From the NCBI GenBank assembly GCA_016490735.1, contig JAEMWC010000266.1:320001-384000 (forward strand): 64,000 nt of DNA. Direction: 5' to 3'. Made by a program: the position numbers and the translations under genes. Under the pieces are notes generated by a model. That model saw only the letters and a list, made by a program, of their open reading frames with translations. It did not search any database and was not told the origin of the DNA. This stretch comes from Pachyseris speciosa (Eukaryota > Cnidaria > Anthozoa > Scleractinia > Pachyseridae). Each line of letters opens with the position of its first letter. The first letter of the stretch is position 1. Shown in pieces: positions 1-10,144 of the stretch.

Positions 1-59
1 ACTATGAGAGTGTTTATATTTGGCTAACTTACCAGCGTCCCAAGTACGAAACAAAACTG

Positions 60-234
60 CGACAATAGATTCAAGTGTAAAAAAACTTTTTTTTTAGTAA
101 TAATAATAACAACAACAACAGCAACATCAGTGATGACGATGACGATGACGATAACGGCGACGATGATGATGATGGTGGTGATGATGATAATGATTATTAT
201 GATCTATGCTTATTATGATTATGATGATTATTAC

Positions 235-267
<33 letters not shown>

Positions 268-330
268 GGTAATAGTAGTTATATGACTATGATGACTTTC
301 GCCATGATGATGATGGTGATAATCAAGCAC
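60..330. repeat. Microsatellite-rich stretch (AAC, GAT/GAC and ATT repeats)
   Basis: Runs of AAC/ACA, then GATGAC-type repeats, then an ATT run at about 228-266. Long apparent reading frames on both strands here are only repeat translations (His, Ile or Tyr runs). The equivalent position of the second duplicated copy (43915-43990) has shorter tracts, so these are expansions after the duplication. Confidence 0.9.
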
Positions 331-633
331 ATGGAAAGTTTTTTTGAGCTAAAGGATATTGGATCTTTTGCCGCTTGGCCACAACAACAATTAAAACAAT
401 CCGTAGCGCTGATGATGGAAGCTTCGATTTCAATAAAGTATACGACAGCCTGATAAAGGTGTCTTTTTTGTGATTTCGTTTCAGTTCTGATAACAATATT
501 ATCACACCATTGAACAATAGTAGTGAAGAAAAAAGTTACAAAAAATAAAAACAAAACACAACATAACAAAACATAACAAAAACAAATCGTGTCAATGAAA
601 TGAGATATTGCACTGAATGTGTTTTATGGTTAC

Positions 634-748
634 CTTTTTCAAACTGTTCTCCTGTATATCCAGCAGGGCATGAACAAACATATCCTTTGTAACTGTATCC
701 ATTGACACATGTCCCGTTTTGAAAGCACGGATTACTGGAACAAGGATT
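634..748 (-). pseudogene. EGF-like exon, paralogous copy 1, last cysteine lost
   Basis: A 115-bp exon-like block with a CAG-type acceptor side at 749-750 and donor GTAACC at 628-633. It encodes an EGF-like module about 38 residues long, starting [14 protein letters not shown] and ending in a CPAGYTGEQ segment. It is the paralogue of the exon at 44207-44321 with the same length and phases (0 in, 1 out). Five of the six EGF cysteines are present. The sixth is Phe here but Cys in the other copy, which would leave one disulfide unpaired. Together with the stop codon in the adjacent PAN exon this points to a decayed paralogue. Its remaining exons would lie left of the window. An alternative is an active gene that skips the PAN exon. 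The assignment to EGF is firm; the pseudogene status is inferred. Confidence 0.75.
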
Positions 749-811
749 CTGATAACAAGAGAAAGATTTCTATTAATGCAGGCGTGATGGACAGGTACTC
801 TTATGGTCAAT

Positions 812-1075
812 TTATTGAAGGGTTTTAGAAGGGTGATGATGACGAAGACTATGATAACGAAGATGGTAATGACGATGACGATTCATCATCATCATCATCA
901 TCATCATGTGTGCTACTCTGTAAATTCGAGGGTAAATAAAGTTATCGATTGATTGATTGATCACCATCACCATCACCATCACCATCACCATCACCATCAC
1001 CATCACCATCACCATCACCATCACCATCACCATCAACATCACCATCACCATCACCATCACCATCATACTAAGAAC
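812..1075. repeat. ATC microsatellite and (CACCAT)n hexanucleotide tract
   Basis: An ATC run at about 883-907, then an almost pure CATCAC hexanucleotide array at about 960-1068 with one AAC interruption. It lies in the intron between the EGF and PAN exons. The second duplicated copy has only an irregular ATC tract here (44460-44545), so the hexamer array arose in this copy. Confidence 0.9.
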
Positions 1076-1346
1076 CAAATTCCTCTTAGAATCAGCATTA
1101 ACATTTGTTGAATATACAGCGGATTATTAAAACCAAATTAAAAAAGGCCCGCCTGGCAGAATTCTTAATTTTGTGAATCCGTTGTAAATTAAAAAAAGTC
1201 AAAAGGCCATCCCCTGGTTTTCGTGATTAATAGGTGCGCGTCGTTTTATCACTTGTCAACATAATGGCACATTAATCGCGGATTGTGCCCCATGTCGTGC
1301 GATTTCCCATTTCAATCACCACCACTTTCTCTTTAACCCCTCAGCC

Positions 1347-1367
1347 CCCTCCCCCCCCCCCCCCCAT
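1347..1367. repeat. Poly-C tract in intron
   Basis: A C homopolymer just downstream of the PAN exon donor on the minus strand. A poly-C tract at the same relative position in copy 2 (about 44902-44923) shows it predates the duplication and has changed length. Confidence 0.85.
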
Positions 1368-1475
1368 CCCAACACCCATCTCAAAACTGGCAATTGCATC
1401 ATATGTGTACGGATTATCTTTATCGTCATTACATTGAACTAACTTTGGCACCACAGCATTGCTTATATTTCTCAC

Positions 1476-1732
1476 CTCAGTGCCTCTATATGTCCAGCCA
1501 ATGAAATCTTTCAGATCATCGGGATACTGTAAATGATCAGCATCATTCAGTTCACAGACAACTTTGTTACCCTCCATTGATGGACCAATGTTTACCGACA
1601 CTCATCTACTTTCTATGAGGCAGCGATGCTCACATGGTGTGTATTTTCGACCGGTTGAAAGATTCAAAATAACGTGACCCTCAAGGTGTTTACCGTCGAC
1701 TGGGGGGACAAACTTAAGACGGCGGCAACCAG
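1476..1732 (-). pseudogene. PAN/Apple-domain exon, copy 1, with in-frame stop
   Basis: A 257-bp block between an AG acceptor (1733-1734) and donor GTGAGA (1470-1475). It encodes a PAN/Apple-like module with the signature cysteines AGCRRLKF, CEHRCL and CELND, ending GWTYRGTE. It aligns throughout with the exon at 45033-45286, apart from one extra codon. At 1602-1604 the codon that is Cys (TGT) in copy 2 is TGA, so the exon is interrupted in frame. PAN modules are disulfide-stabilised adhesion domains of secreted or surface proteins. This copy keeps the cysteine in CELND that copy 2 has lost. The best reading is a pseudogene; exon skipping or a sequencing error at one base are alternatives. Confidence 0.8.
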
Positions 1733-2752
1733 CTGCAGAACAGCAAATGGAGTAGTTAAAATTACAATGATTTATTTTAAAAGACATCCGCGTCATTTCG
1801 TCCAGGAGTTCATTTCAGTTCGTGGTTGCTCGTGAAACTAATCGCGCATTCTGTAATGGTCAACACCATAGCGGCCCGATTGAGAAACATTGAATGAAGT
1901 CGCATTGAATTTAAATAATCAATAATCTATTGACCTGTTCAATTTTTGGGCGTTATTCAAGATCTCAGACATCTTGTAAAATTAAATTAACTGATTCTTT
2001 CGAGCGCTTCGGAGTCGCTTCGCTTGAAACAGCTTTCATACTCGAGTATACCGCACTTTTTCCTTTTTGGCCACAGTAATTCTCTACACCAGCGTGCTTA
2101 TTTAAAAAGGCTTGGTTTCTAAGGCAAAATAAAGGCCAGCGAGTATCTGGAATTTAACCTTCACAATGAGAACCGGCTAAAACCAGCTTTTTTAACGTTT
2201 GTCGTCTAAAAATTAACACGGAAAAGGTTTATAGTTCATATGCAACGTGCGGGAAATAAGCAACATTGTCTCCAGTGATTTTCATGAAGTTTTCTGTGAG
2301 TTGAAATTCACACATTCTTTAGGAACTCAGGAAGCCATTTTCAAAGGTCGCGTGAAGCATGAATAAATTATCTCCTGATAAACGTGACTCGGATTTCTGG
2401 TTATGAGACTGTGAACTCCGAAGTGAAATGAAAAGGGGCAACCATTTTATAAGATTTCCAATCATAATACATCATTCTTGAAGTATCCGCTACTTTAATC
2501 AATAATTTATCTGCTGAAATACAAAGTAAGGAACAAAAATTGAAGTACAAAGGAAATCGTCGTCTTTGCAAGCGGATTTAATCGTGAGGTTCCTAAGCAA
2601 ACCTCTGAGGAACTGGCATCACCCACCCCATCTTTGAGCGATCTAAAGGTAAACCGATCTTAATATTGATTGATTTCTCCAAAATTTAAGCCTTAAAAAC
2701 ACGAGAAAGCCATGCTTGGATAATTAATTTTCTTATTCACGAAGAAACCCAA
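1733..2752. other. Gene-free stretch, diverged duplicate of 45287-46155
   Basis: No coding region is supported. The sequence is collinear with 45287-46155 on the same strand with substitutions and small indels, so it is the upstream intron or flank of the PAN exon that was duplicated with it. From about 2566 it continues to match sequence near 48010, implying an insertion in copy 2 or a deletion here. Confidence 0.7.
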
Positions 2753-2974
2753 CTATGAAATTAGCTTCCATAGAATATTTATTAGAAAATGTGGCCGCGG
2801 AGTCGAGATTTCGCTTGAAAATCGATAGCGTGCTTCTTGTTTTTCTGATCGCAGGTTGGCAAGAGCATTCAATAACTTGGGAGCTGCGACAGAAAATGCC
2901 CTATCACCATAAGTTCTTCGATTAGATCTGGGCAAGGGAAAGGCTTGGACTGTAACAATATAATGATTCATCAA
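2753..2974 (-). pseudogene. Non-LTR retrotransposon RT C-terminal fragment
   Basis: Minus-strand translation contains RRTYGDRAFSVAAPKLLNAL. This resembles the YGDRAFSVAAPKLWNSLP motif commonly found at the reverse-transcriptase C-terminus of animal non-LTR elements. Only the tail of the ORF is present, and the frame is lost after about residue 45. It is a dead LINE fragment embedded in the duplicated spacer. The clade cannot be named from so short a piece. Confidence 0.65.
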
Positions 2975-3185
2975 TGTAAAGTGGTGCTAAATTGTTTAGA
3001 GACTTAAAAACTGATAACAGTAGTTTGAAACTAATACCTTACTATACTCGACCAGCAGGTAATGGAGCTCTACGAATAAGCAGTGTACCATGTGAATATT
3101 TAGAACTGCGCTTGAGAAGACGAACGGCACAATTCTACACTGAATATTAATGTATCCTATGAATAAGGTAAGGAGCAAAGCGTCA

Positions 3186-3960
3186 GGGGCACCCAATGAC
3201 AATTTTCGCTAGATATCTGTTCGTTGGAGGGTAGTTCGCCATTGGCTTTTAGCGTCGATTAAAGATTTCTCTCGGATTTTGCAAATAAAACGTGGCGTAA
3301 GAGATTCGCAATGGGGAAATCATAGCCCTGAGGTTTTCCGAATAGTCGTAACCGCCGACCGGTTAGCTCAGTGGTAGAGCACCGGACTACCGTGCGGGAG
3401 GTCGCGGGTTCAAACCCCGGCCGGACCAACACTCAGGGTCTTTAATAATTGAGGAGAAAGTGCTGCCTTTGTACCGACACCTACATACGGTTAGACTTTC
3501 TAGTCTTCTCGGATAAGGACGATAAACCGTAGGTCCCGTCTCACAACTCTTCATAGTTCTGTGGGACGTAAAAGAACCACTAGGGAGGTAACAAAACCCT
3601 GGCAGTGACCACCCCTAGTGTCTGTCTTAATCTGATTCTGTGGGACGTGAAAGAACCACTAGGGACTTAACAAAACTCTAGTGTCTGTCTTAATTTGATA
3701 TTGATATTACGGGGGCACTCATAACTCAACTTCATTAATTGTAAACTGCGTTATAAGCAGTCTGGCAAAAGTCCCCCGGCCATTGTTGTAAAGCGCATTA
3801 GATCATTGCGTCATGGTAATGCGCTATAGAAATTAATAGAATTATTATTATTAGTAATTGCTGTTTTGGCAGTCAAAACCGTCAGCTAGAATTTTCGGAG
3901 AGAAAATTGTTCCCTAGAAAGTTGGTGGAAAGTTCATTTCAGCTTGCATTTTCTCAAAGG
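3186..3960. mobile_element. GGGGCACCCAA-family MITE copy, interrupted by a SINE
   Basis: The left end GGGGCACCCAATGAC and the following sequence match the families at 18910-19250 (+) and 39869-40311 (opposite orientation). The copy is split by a SINE at 3352-3853; on either side it matches the uninterrupted copies (AGTCGTAA... and ...GTAATTGCTG). The right end is degraded near 3960. Confidence 0.7.
3352..3853 (+). mobile_element. tRNA-derived SINE with A/B boxes
   Basis: The 5' end is tRNA-like, with an A box (TAGCTCAGTGG, 3364-3374) and a B box (GGTTCAAACCC, 3407-3417), so it would be an RNA polymerase III promoter. About 430 bp of unrelated body follows, ending in an ATT-type tail (about 3836-3853). 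A short GTAA repeat on both sides is compatible with a target-site duplication. The tRNA part does not fold well: the acceptor has a mismatch and the anticodon stem is poor. It is therefore a SINE head, not a tRNA gene. It is nested in an older MITE. Confidence 0.75.
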
Positions 3961-4436
3961 AAGATTCTACTCCTTACGCGCAGATGGTATTTTTTTTTCC
4001 TCACAAAAAAAAAAAAAAAGTATGTTAAAAGGTTCTCCGTGCTGAATACTTCAAGTGAAATGCTTGAATAATTACGAATTCACAATGGGGTTTATTTAGG
4101 ACAGTTAACAACGTTTTAATAATTGTTTTCTTTCCCACCTTTTCAAGATTCAGTGAAGCCGATCTAAGACCTACTCAAATATAGAAACAGATAAATCTGA
4201 ATTGAAAACATTGAAGCGCCACTTAATCCTTTCCATGTATATATCGGGACTACTGGATGTCAATAATGTCAACCAGTCCTTACTCACCAGCACAAAGTAC
4301 TGAGCCCAGTCCAAACGAAATCCACGCAAGTAAACTAAAACCCTTTAGAGAAACCATGCCCTACGATGCTCTTAGTTCCCAATTAGTTCCTCAAGTCTTC
4401 TTAGCTGTTTTTGGGTACGAACTTTAAAAATTTACT

Positions 4437-4442
4437 AATGAA

Positions 4443-4488
<46 letters not shown>

Positions 4489-4520
4489 GAAGTGAGACAC
4501 GAAAATTTGGTTTATCAACG

Positions 4521-4551
<31 letters not shown>

Positions 4552-4662
4552 GGATTCGATTAGCTGACGTTTCGAGCGTTAGCCCTTCGTCGGAGCGAAG
4601 GAAAGCGAAATTGATTCGCTCCGACGAAGGGCTAACGCTCGAAACGTCAGCTAATCGAATCC

Positions 4663-4693
<31 letters not shown>

Positions 4694-4714
4694 CGTTGAT
4701 AAACCAAATTTTCG
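4437..4714. mobile_element. Penelope-derived foldback insertion with 14-bp TSD
   Basis: The element is flanked by perfect copies of TTTAAAAATTTACT (4423-4436 and 4715-4728). Blocks B, C and D have the uninterrupted site. Its core is a perfect palindrome with arms of about 100 bp (4500-4599 and 4615-4714). Each arm contains CTAACGCTCGAAACGTCAGC, a sequence typical of terminal repeats of Penelope-like elements (family knowledge). No protein is encoded. It is most likely two terminal repeats joined head-to-head and mobilised in trans. Confidence 0.75.
4621..4648 (+). ncRNA. Degenerate Penelope-type hammerhead motif
   Basis: Reads CCGACGA, a short stem-loop (GGGC, TAAC, GCTC), then GAAACGTC. This is the layout of minimal hammerhead ribozymes of Penelope-like elements, but the core CUGANGA has C where U4 should be, which is expected to impair cleavage. 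The mirror copy lies on the minus strand in the left arm (about 4566-4593). Confidence 0.5.
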
Positions 4715-5170
4715 TTTAAAAATTTACTGGTGAATTTAAATTTTGTGAGCCATTAACTATTTTGTCTTCCTGTTGTGTGCTGATATTAAACAAAACATTT
4801 AAATGATGATTATGATAGCGCTTCAGCTCGAAATTATGAGGCTCTCTTTGAGTAAAGGAAAGCCAACAGCACTTTCTATTGCAAACAACTCAAATATCCT
4901 GGTTACCCAGTAAACGCAGCCTGGAAAATTTAGGTAAGGCTAAAGTTTCAGTTGATTCTCGCGAATTTAAAAAGCGAAAAGGCTAAACGTCTTTGTAGAT
5001 CTGATGACGATTTTTGTTTGTAAAGTTTATCTGTCGGTATTTTAAAAGGGCTGGTTACGTTAGATGATTTGTGTTTCAGCCAAGAGCCCAAACGAATACA
5101 CAAGAAAAGCAAGTGCAAGACGGAGGAAAAAACAATCTACAATACTTATCTATTTTTACAAATTTTCTGT

Positions 5171-5343
5171 AGATCCCAAACTTATTTGCTGAATGCTTGG
5201 TCAAAACAAAACCAAGAGAAATATATGTCAGTGGTTAAAGAGATACATGTCAGTCATCTACCGAAATCAAATAGTAACTACGAACTCATCCTATTGGATG
5301 GAATTGTTAGAAAAGAGCAAATTAAAGTAAAAATCAACAGTTA
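5171..5343 (+). other. Conserved exon-like segment of block A (unknown product)
   Basis: Follows the acceptor-like TTTTCTGTAG and is open for about 55 codons, including MSVVKEIHVSHLPKSNSN, then a stop at 5341-5343. Equivalent segments lie at about 11228-11440, 14470-14716 and 51190-51345. The 11277 copy keeps the frame; the 51242 copy has several stops. Similarity in four copies could reflect former coding or merely shared repeat ancestry. No known family is recognised. Confidence 0.3.
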
Positions 5344-5892
5344 ATTAATGGTAGTACTTCTATCTATATCGCGTTTTATTGCAATTTATATATGACAATG
5401 GGTGCTTAAGCGTGCAAGCAAACTTTCTGGTGGACGCAGAAGGTTGCTTACGGTGCATTCAGACAACCTGAATAATAATAATACGAGTGTCTAATTTTCG
5501 CGGATCGCGTCTCACGGGTAAATTCTATTAATTTGGTATTTATCACGTATGAGGTTTTGCTTTCAATCTGTGTTGTCTTAACATTTTTATCTATCAACCA
5601 ACTGGCAAATATCGTGAGATTAACGCATAAAACTGTTGGAAACTCACTTGCATACATTACTGAGCATAATCCAAACGAAAACTACGTATTAAAAACGAGG
5701 CCCTTAAGAGAAACCATGCCTCAGCTCACTACATGCTTTTCCCTGAGTCTTCTTGTTATTGTGGTGAATTAAAATGTGAGTTATTTGTTATTCTGTCTTC
5801 CTGTTTTTTGGTAATAAACAAAAGCATTCTAGGTTATATGCTATTCGGTGTATCGAGACTCCTGGTACTCCAAAAATGATAATTCAACCTTA

Positions 5893-6276
5893 GGCCCGGT
5901 TCATACGTCGCATTACTGCCGTTTCGAATTCACTTGATCTAATTAAATTCGACAGAAAGTCGACGTTTGAATCAGCTGCCGAATTTATGCCGCACGTTCG
6001 ACTGGTCTTGTCGCATTATCCGGCAGAAATGCGGTACTGATTCAAACGTCGAATTTCTGCCATGTTGATTCTAATACATGTATTTACATACCGGGCCTTA
6101 GATAGGATCGGTAAACTTTTGTTGCATATCATGCATTTTCTCGAGGCAAAAGAAGTATAATTTGTAGTATGAATTAAGTGCGGCACATAAGCGACGTATG
6201 AATCAACAGTCGCATTTCTGCCGCACTTAATTCAATTGAATTCGACAGGGCAGAAATGCGACGTATGAACCGGGCC
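5893..6276. mobile_element. Composite GGCCCGG MITE flanked by TTA/TAA
   Basis: The outer ends are GGCCCGGTTCATACGTCGCA and its near-complement ending at 6276, flanked by TTA (5890-5892) and TAA (6277-6279). An internal copy of the same terminus ends at 6097 and is followed by TTA, so a 205-bp element (5893-6097) and a second half seem fused. Block D has the empty site at about 51908. TIRs beginning GGCCC/GGGCC with TWA duplications are typical of PIF/Harbinger MITEs (family knowledge). No transposase is present. Confidence 0.75.
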
Positions 6277-7712
6277 TAATCTCCTTTTTTTCTTTTGTTT
6301 GGTTTGTTTTTGTTTTTTGTTTTTTTGTTTTGTTTTTTTCTTTTTGCTAATGGACAACACGTGTTATAAAAATCTGAAGCCCTTTTGTATAATATAAGGA
6401 TCCAGGTTTAAGTCTTGTTTGGACTATATCATCCATTAAGTCTTGCTTTTGCTACATTTTACCTAAAATATTACTCCCTATTTACGAACTGGGTAACACA
6501 GCATTATTAATAAAATAAATTTGAAGGCACTACTCATGGCACACATCACTGAGCCCAGTCTAATCGTAATACAAGGCAGAGAAAAAAACCCTTAACAGAA
6601 ACCATGTTATTGGTTCGTCATAAGTTCCTTGAGTCTTCCTGTTGTTGTGAACGTACTTTGAAATTAACTTGTGAATTTAAAGGTATGAGCCATTAACTAT
6701 TCTGTCTTCCTGTTGTGTGCTAATAAACAAAATTAAACACTCCAGGATATAGCCCAATAAAGTAACTTTCATCTGCAAACAAAGTGTATATTTGTATATA
6801 TATTTTGTCAATCTTTTATCCCTTTTGATTTTCCTAGGGTGTACTTTGGTTACACTTGAACAATATTATCATTAACTTCTGGTAATAATGCGGCGCATAA
6901 GACACACTTCTAACTAGTGTTTTAAAATGCAACATCGCTTCCACTGCGTAAACACAACAATAAAACGCCGGTCCCATTATGTACGTAGAACTCATGTGAG
7001 TATATATTCATTAGGGTATACGTAGGAAAGAAGATGCTATGATTTCAACAGCCGTTTAATTTCGGACTTTTGAAATAAATTAACAGCATTATAAAACAAG
7101 TGTCTCGCACGCAGAATGTCACTGGCCATGTTCATGGTCATTTCCAAAATTTAGGGTGACTCTAAAATTCACGAAATTTAAACTGTCAGGAACGTACTCC
7201 CGTTAAAATAAGGCGCAAAAGAAATGCTTGATTTTAAACAGAAATTGTTCCTTTTTAAAACATACTCCCCTACACCAGCCTTCGAATTACCCAGTTGTCT
7301 TGCACACCGGAATATTATTGGACATGTTCCTTTTGACTTCTGTCCGGTGTTGACGATGGTAATTGAAGCAGTCTAACAGAATTAAAATCTTAGCTTGGAA
7401 CGCTATAAAATTTGTCTAGCGTAACAGCGGTTGATCATCAGTCTTACCCGTTAAAACCTGATTCCTTCCACAAGAAACGTCATTGGACATGTTCCTTTTT
7501 TTGCGGCGCAGATATTGCAAAATGACTGTATACATTGTAACGAAATGCATACCTTACCTTAGCGCACTAAAAACACTAATAATATTCGAGCTATCGTTGT
7601 TACGAATATTTATTTTTTCTGTATTGAATTCCTTTTTTTCTATTCATTCTGAGCGACACATAGGCAGGTGACCAATGTGTGGGTTGTCTGATCTCAGGAA
7701 TCATTTGTTTAT

Positions 7713-8843
7713 CATGGCCGAAAATCTCGGACATTTGAGCCCGCACGGTAGTAGCGGCTTTTCCCAATCAATATCAAAAATGGCGTGCGAAATTACAAAG
7801 CTTTATGTGAGAAGTGATGGAATTACGGAAAATACAGGCACAATTAATACCGTTTTTCTGTTTGCCAAAATCAAGTGTTATTCAAAGACATTTCAGTGAT
7901 ATTGTTGTTAAAAAATATACCGTAAGAACGAATTCCATACCTTTCTTTCGGAGGGATGTCAATTTGCAACTTCAGCTCCAGTCAAAACATTATAAATCAG
8001 TGAAAAAAGAAGTGAGCGAAGGCAACATATTTGCTAGCAAATTATCAGAAATCTAAAGTCGCTATGTAAGTTGCCAAAATGGAGTCAAAATATGCAGTTA
8101 GATCGCTATTTTCAGAAGAAAAAACAGATCTTCAGCTTGTAAACCTACTTTTCTTTTCGGCTCTTCCAACATCCCAATATCGGCCTATAAACAATAGGAA
8201 CTTGTGGTATATTGCTTTCATATAATAATTCAGAAGACGCGCGAAATTTCCATGATTTTACGGGCACAATAAACCATAGCTGATTGACCAATCAGAGCGC
8301 GCGCATTGATTTGGTTATTATATAAAATGAAATAAGACCACGGGAAGGTCGACATGTCACGCAGATCGACATCCGTTCCATGAAGAAGATGACAACAAAG
8401 TCTCGTTCTTAGCACCGTATTCTCGCACAAAAAACCTGCATGTCTGGTATCATAAACAGCGTAATTCTCGAGGAGATTGAAGAAAAAAAAAACCGTTCCA
8501 TTTCGATGATAAAAAGGAAGTAAAGCTGCGATATACAATACATATAAACCGGAAGTTCGTGCTCTGAGTTCAACGAGCGATATCTCGGCCAAATGTGCCT
8601 CAAATGTCCCTCAAAAGGCATCGTTCGAAAGCCTTTTTCGTAGATTTTGTCCGCCATTGCTCCTTTTGGCAATACCTTCAGCCAGCGGCATTTATTCGAT
8701 TATAAACATATTTGTATTTCACCCCTCGATCTGTCCTAAAAGTATGAGCCCGGAGGTCACTGATCAAACAAGCGGTTAAGGCCATTACGCGACAGCCTCA
8801 ATGAAAGTCGCACGATTTGTGATGTCCAAGATTTCTGGCCATG
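7713..8843. mobile_element. 1.13-kb non-autonomous DNA element in block A
   Basis: Imperfect 22-bp terminal inverted repeats, left beginning CATGGCCGAAAATCTCGG and right ending TTTCTGGCCATG. Blocks B (about 12030) and D (about 52835) are uninterrupted here, which defines both edges. A clear target-site duplication is not visible. No transposase-like protein is seen; the reading frames inside have no recognisable motif. Confidence 0.65.
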
Positions 8844-9463
8844 TATCCGCAAGTTGCAGAATTTCTGATATCGCATTTAATCCCATACAGATCTTTTCAT
8901 GAATAGCAGACTCAACGTCATGAATTTATATATTCTATGGATAACAAATGAGTAGTGTGGCTTTCGATGTTCTTAGCCTTATTTTTTCTTTATTTTATTA
9001 TTATTATTATTTTTTTTTTTATATATATTTATTTATTGCGAAGGCCTTACTTTTTCCCATTTGTCTGGGGGTTAAACGGTCCTTACGCGCAGAAAGAAAC
9101 AAAGAAAAAAAAGGGAAATTGCAATTAAAAGACGTCAAAGAATTTCTCCGTGTACTTTTCAGTTGTAAATCCGACTAGTTTTCGTGGACGCGAAAACAAT
9201 TCATCGATGTTAATTTTATCTTCAACCTGGCAGCTGTCAAACAGATGTTTTCATTGTTTTTTTTTTTTTTAGAAGTATGGTTTTTCTTTCAAATTTAAGG
9301 GTTTAAAACCTTGCAAGAGCTCATACGTTGTAATTTGTAGAGGGTAGGATGGATTTTTGCCTACCTCGCGAAAAGCGTGTCTAGCTATAATTTCTATGGA
9401 ATGCCAAAGAGCTGACCATTAAGCTCAAACATTAAAGTTTCGTTTTTGTGTTTTGCGTTTCAG

Positions 9464-9528
9464 AACCGACCAACTATGACGAGCTACTTTACCCTTTCGT
9501 CTTAGAGACAGAAACGCAACATCGATAA
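9464..9528 (+). other. Conserved exon-like segment PTNYDELLYP (block A)
   Basis: After the acceptor-like GTTTTGCGTTTCAG the frame reads PTNYDELLYPFVLETETQHR and then stop. Copies at 12573-12645 and 53419-53571 keep the same frame with changes such as E to D, R to Q and F to S. The block D copy stays open for about 50 codons. The pattern suggests the tail exon of an unrecognised, repeatedly duplicated gene, now decayed. No function is assigned. Confidence 0.3.
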
Positions 9529-10144
9529 GATTAATGACGATTGGGGTATCATGTACTTCATACGAAAATGTAGATACATCCTTCATGCCGCTTGACAGTC
9601 AGTCGCTTGACAGTCAAATAAAAGTTCGTGATATTGTGTTAAAGGAATCGGAGGACGAAAATCAACCGTCGAGTGATCACAAACATTACTTCACTAAGCA
9701 TAAACGGTTCTTATAAGCTCTTAGGATTCCTCCGCTTAATATTTACTTAGCAGTATGTTTAAGGGGGCATTGTCCCGCTTTTGCAACATTACTTGAAAAA
9801 GCTTAAAATTGCCAATGCGTCAGTGGAAACCTTAAAATAATGGTCTAGTTTTGCTGTCAAAGACTGAAGTACTGCATTGACACTATAAACTCCTGTATTC
9901 CATCAAATATGACGAGGCTGGAAATGGATTGAAATTTGAAAAAAAACTTGAAATGTTTTTTTTTTAGTTTCAAGTTATGCATTGGAAAATCCCCCCAAAA
10001 TTATTATGGTTAGCACTCCCTACTGAAATTCCAAAGGAATTCACCTTGCTGATTCTGTAGGAGCATTTTTTTTAAACAGGTAGAAGGCAGTAATTTTGGT
10101 AGAACTGAACCAAAAACAGCAAAAATCCCGGTTACAGTGCTCCT

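Larger units (their letters stand above)
3970..9780. repeat. Repeat block A (copy of blocks B, C and D)
   Basis: Long stretches match 10145-12870 (B), 13860-14880 (C) and 50040-53710 (D) in the same orientation. Landmarks are a segment near 4295-4330, the acceptor-like TTTTCTGTAG at about 5164, the segment near 5180-5340, and a closing segment with CCGCTTAATATTTACTT near 9730. Block A is longer than D because it holds at least three later insertions, at 4437-4714, 5893-6276 and 7713-8843, each absent from the corresponding site in D. No host gene is recognised inside, but two short segments look exon-like (separate entries). Confidence 0.75.

Noticed and set aside
127..453. His/Ile/Tyr-rich reading frames on both strands
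   Set aside because: Pure translations of trinucleotide repeats with no conserved domain; the duplicate locus has different repeat lengths.
3358..3428. Possible functional tRNA gene
   Set aside because: A and B boxes are good, but the acceptor and anticodon stems do not pair properly and the sequence continues into a SINE body with an ATT tail.
5002..5030. CTGATGACG as another hammerhead core
   Set aside because: No GAAA at the required position and no stem I pairing; the same text recurs as ordinary block sequence.
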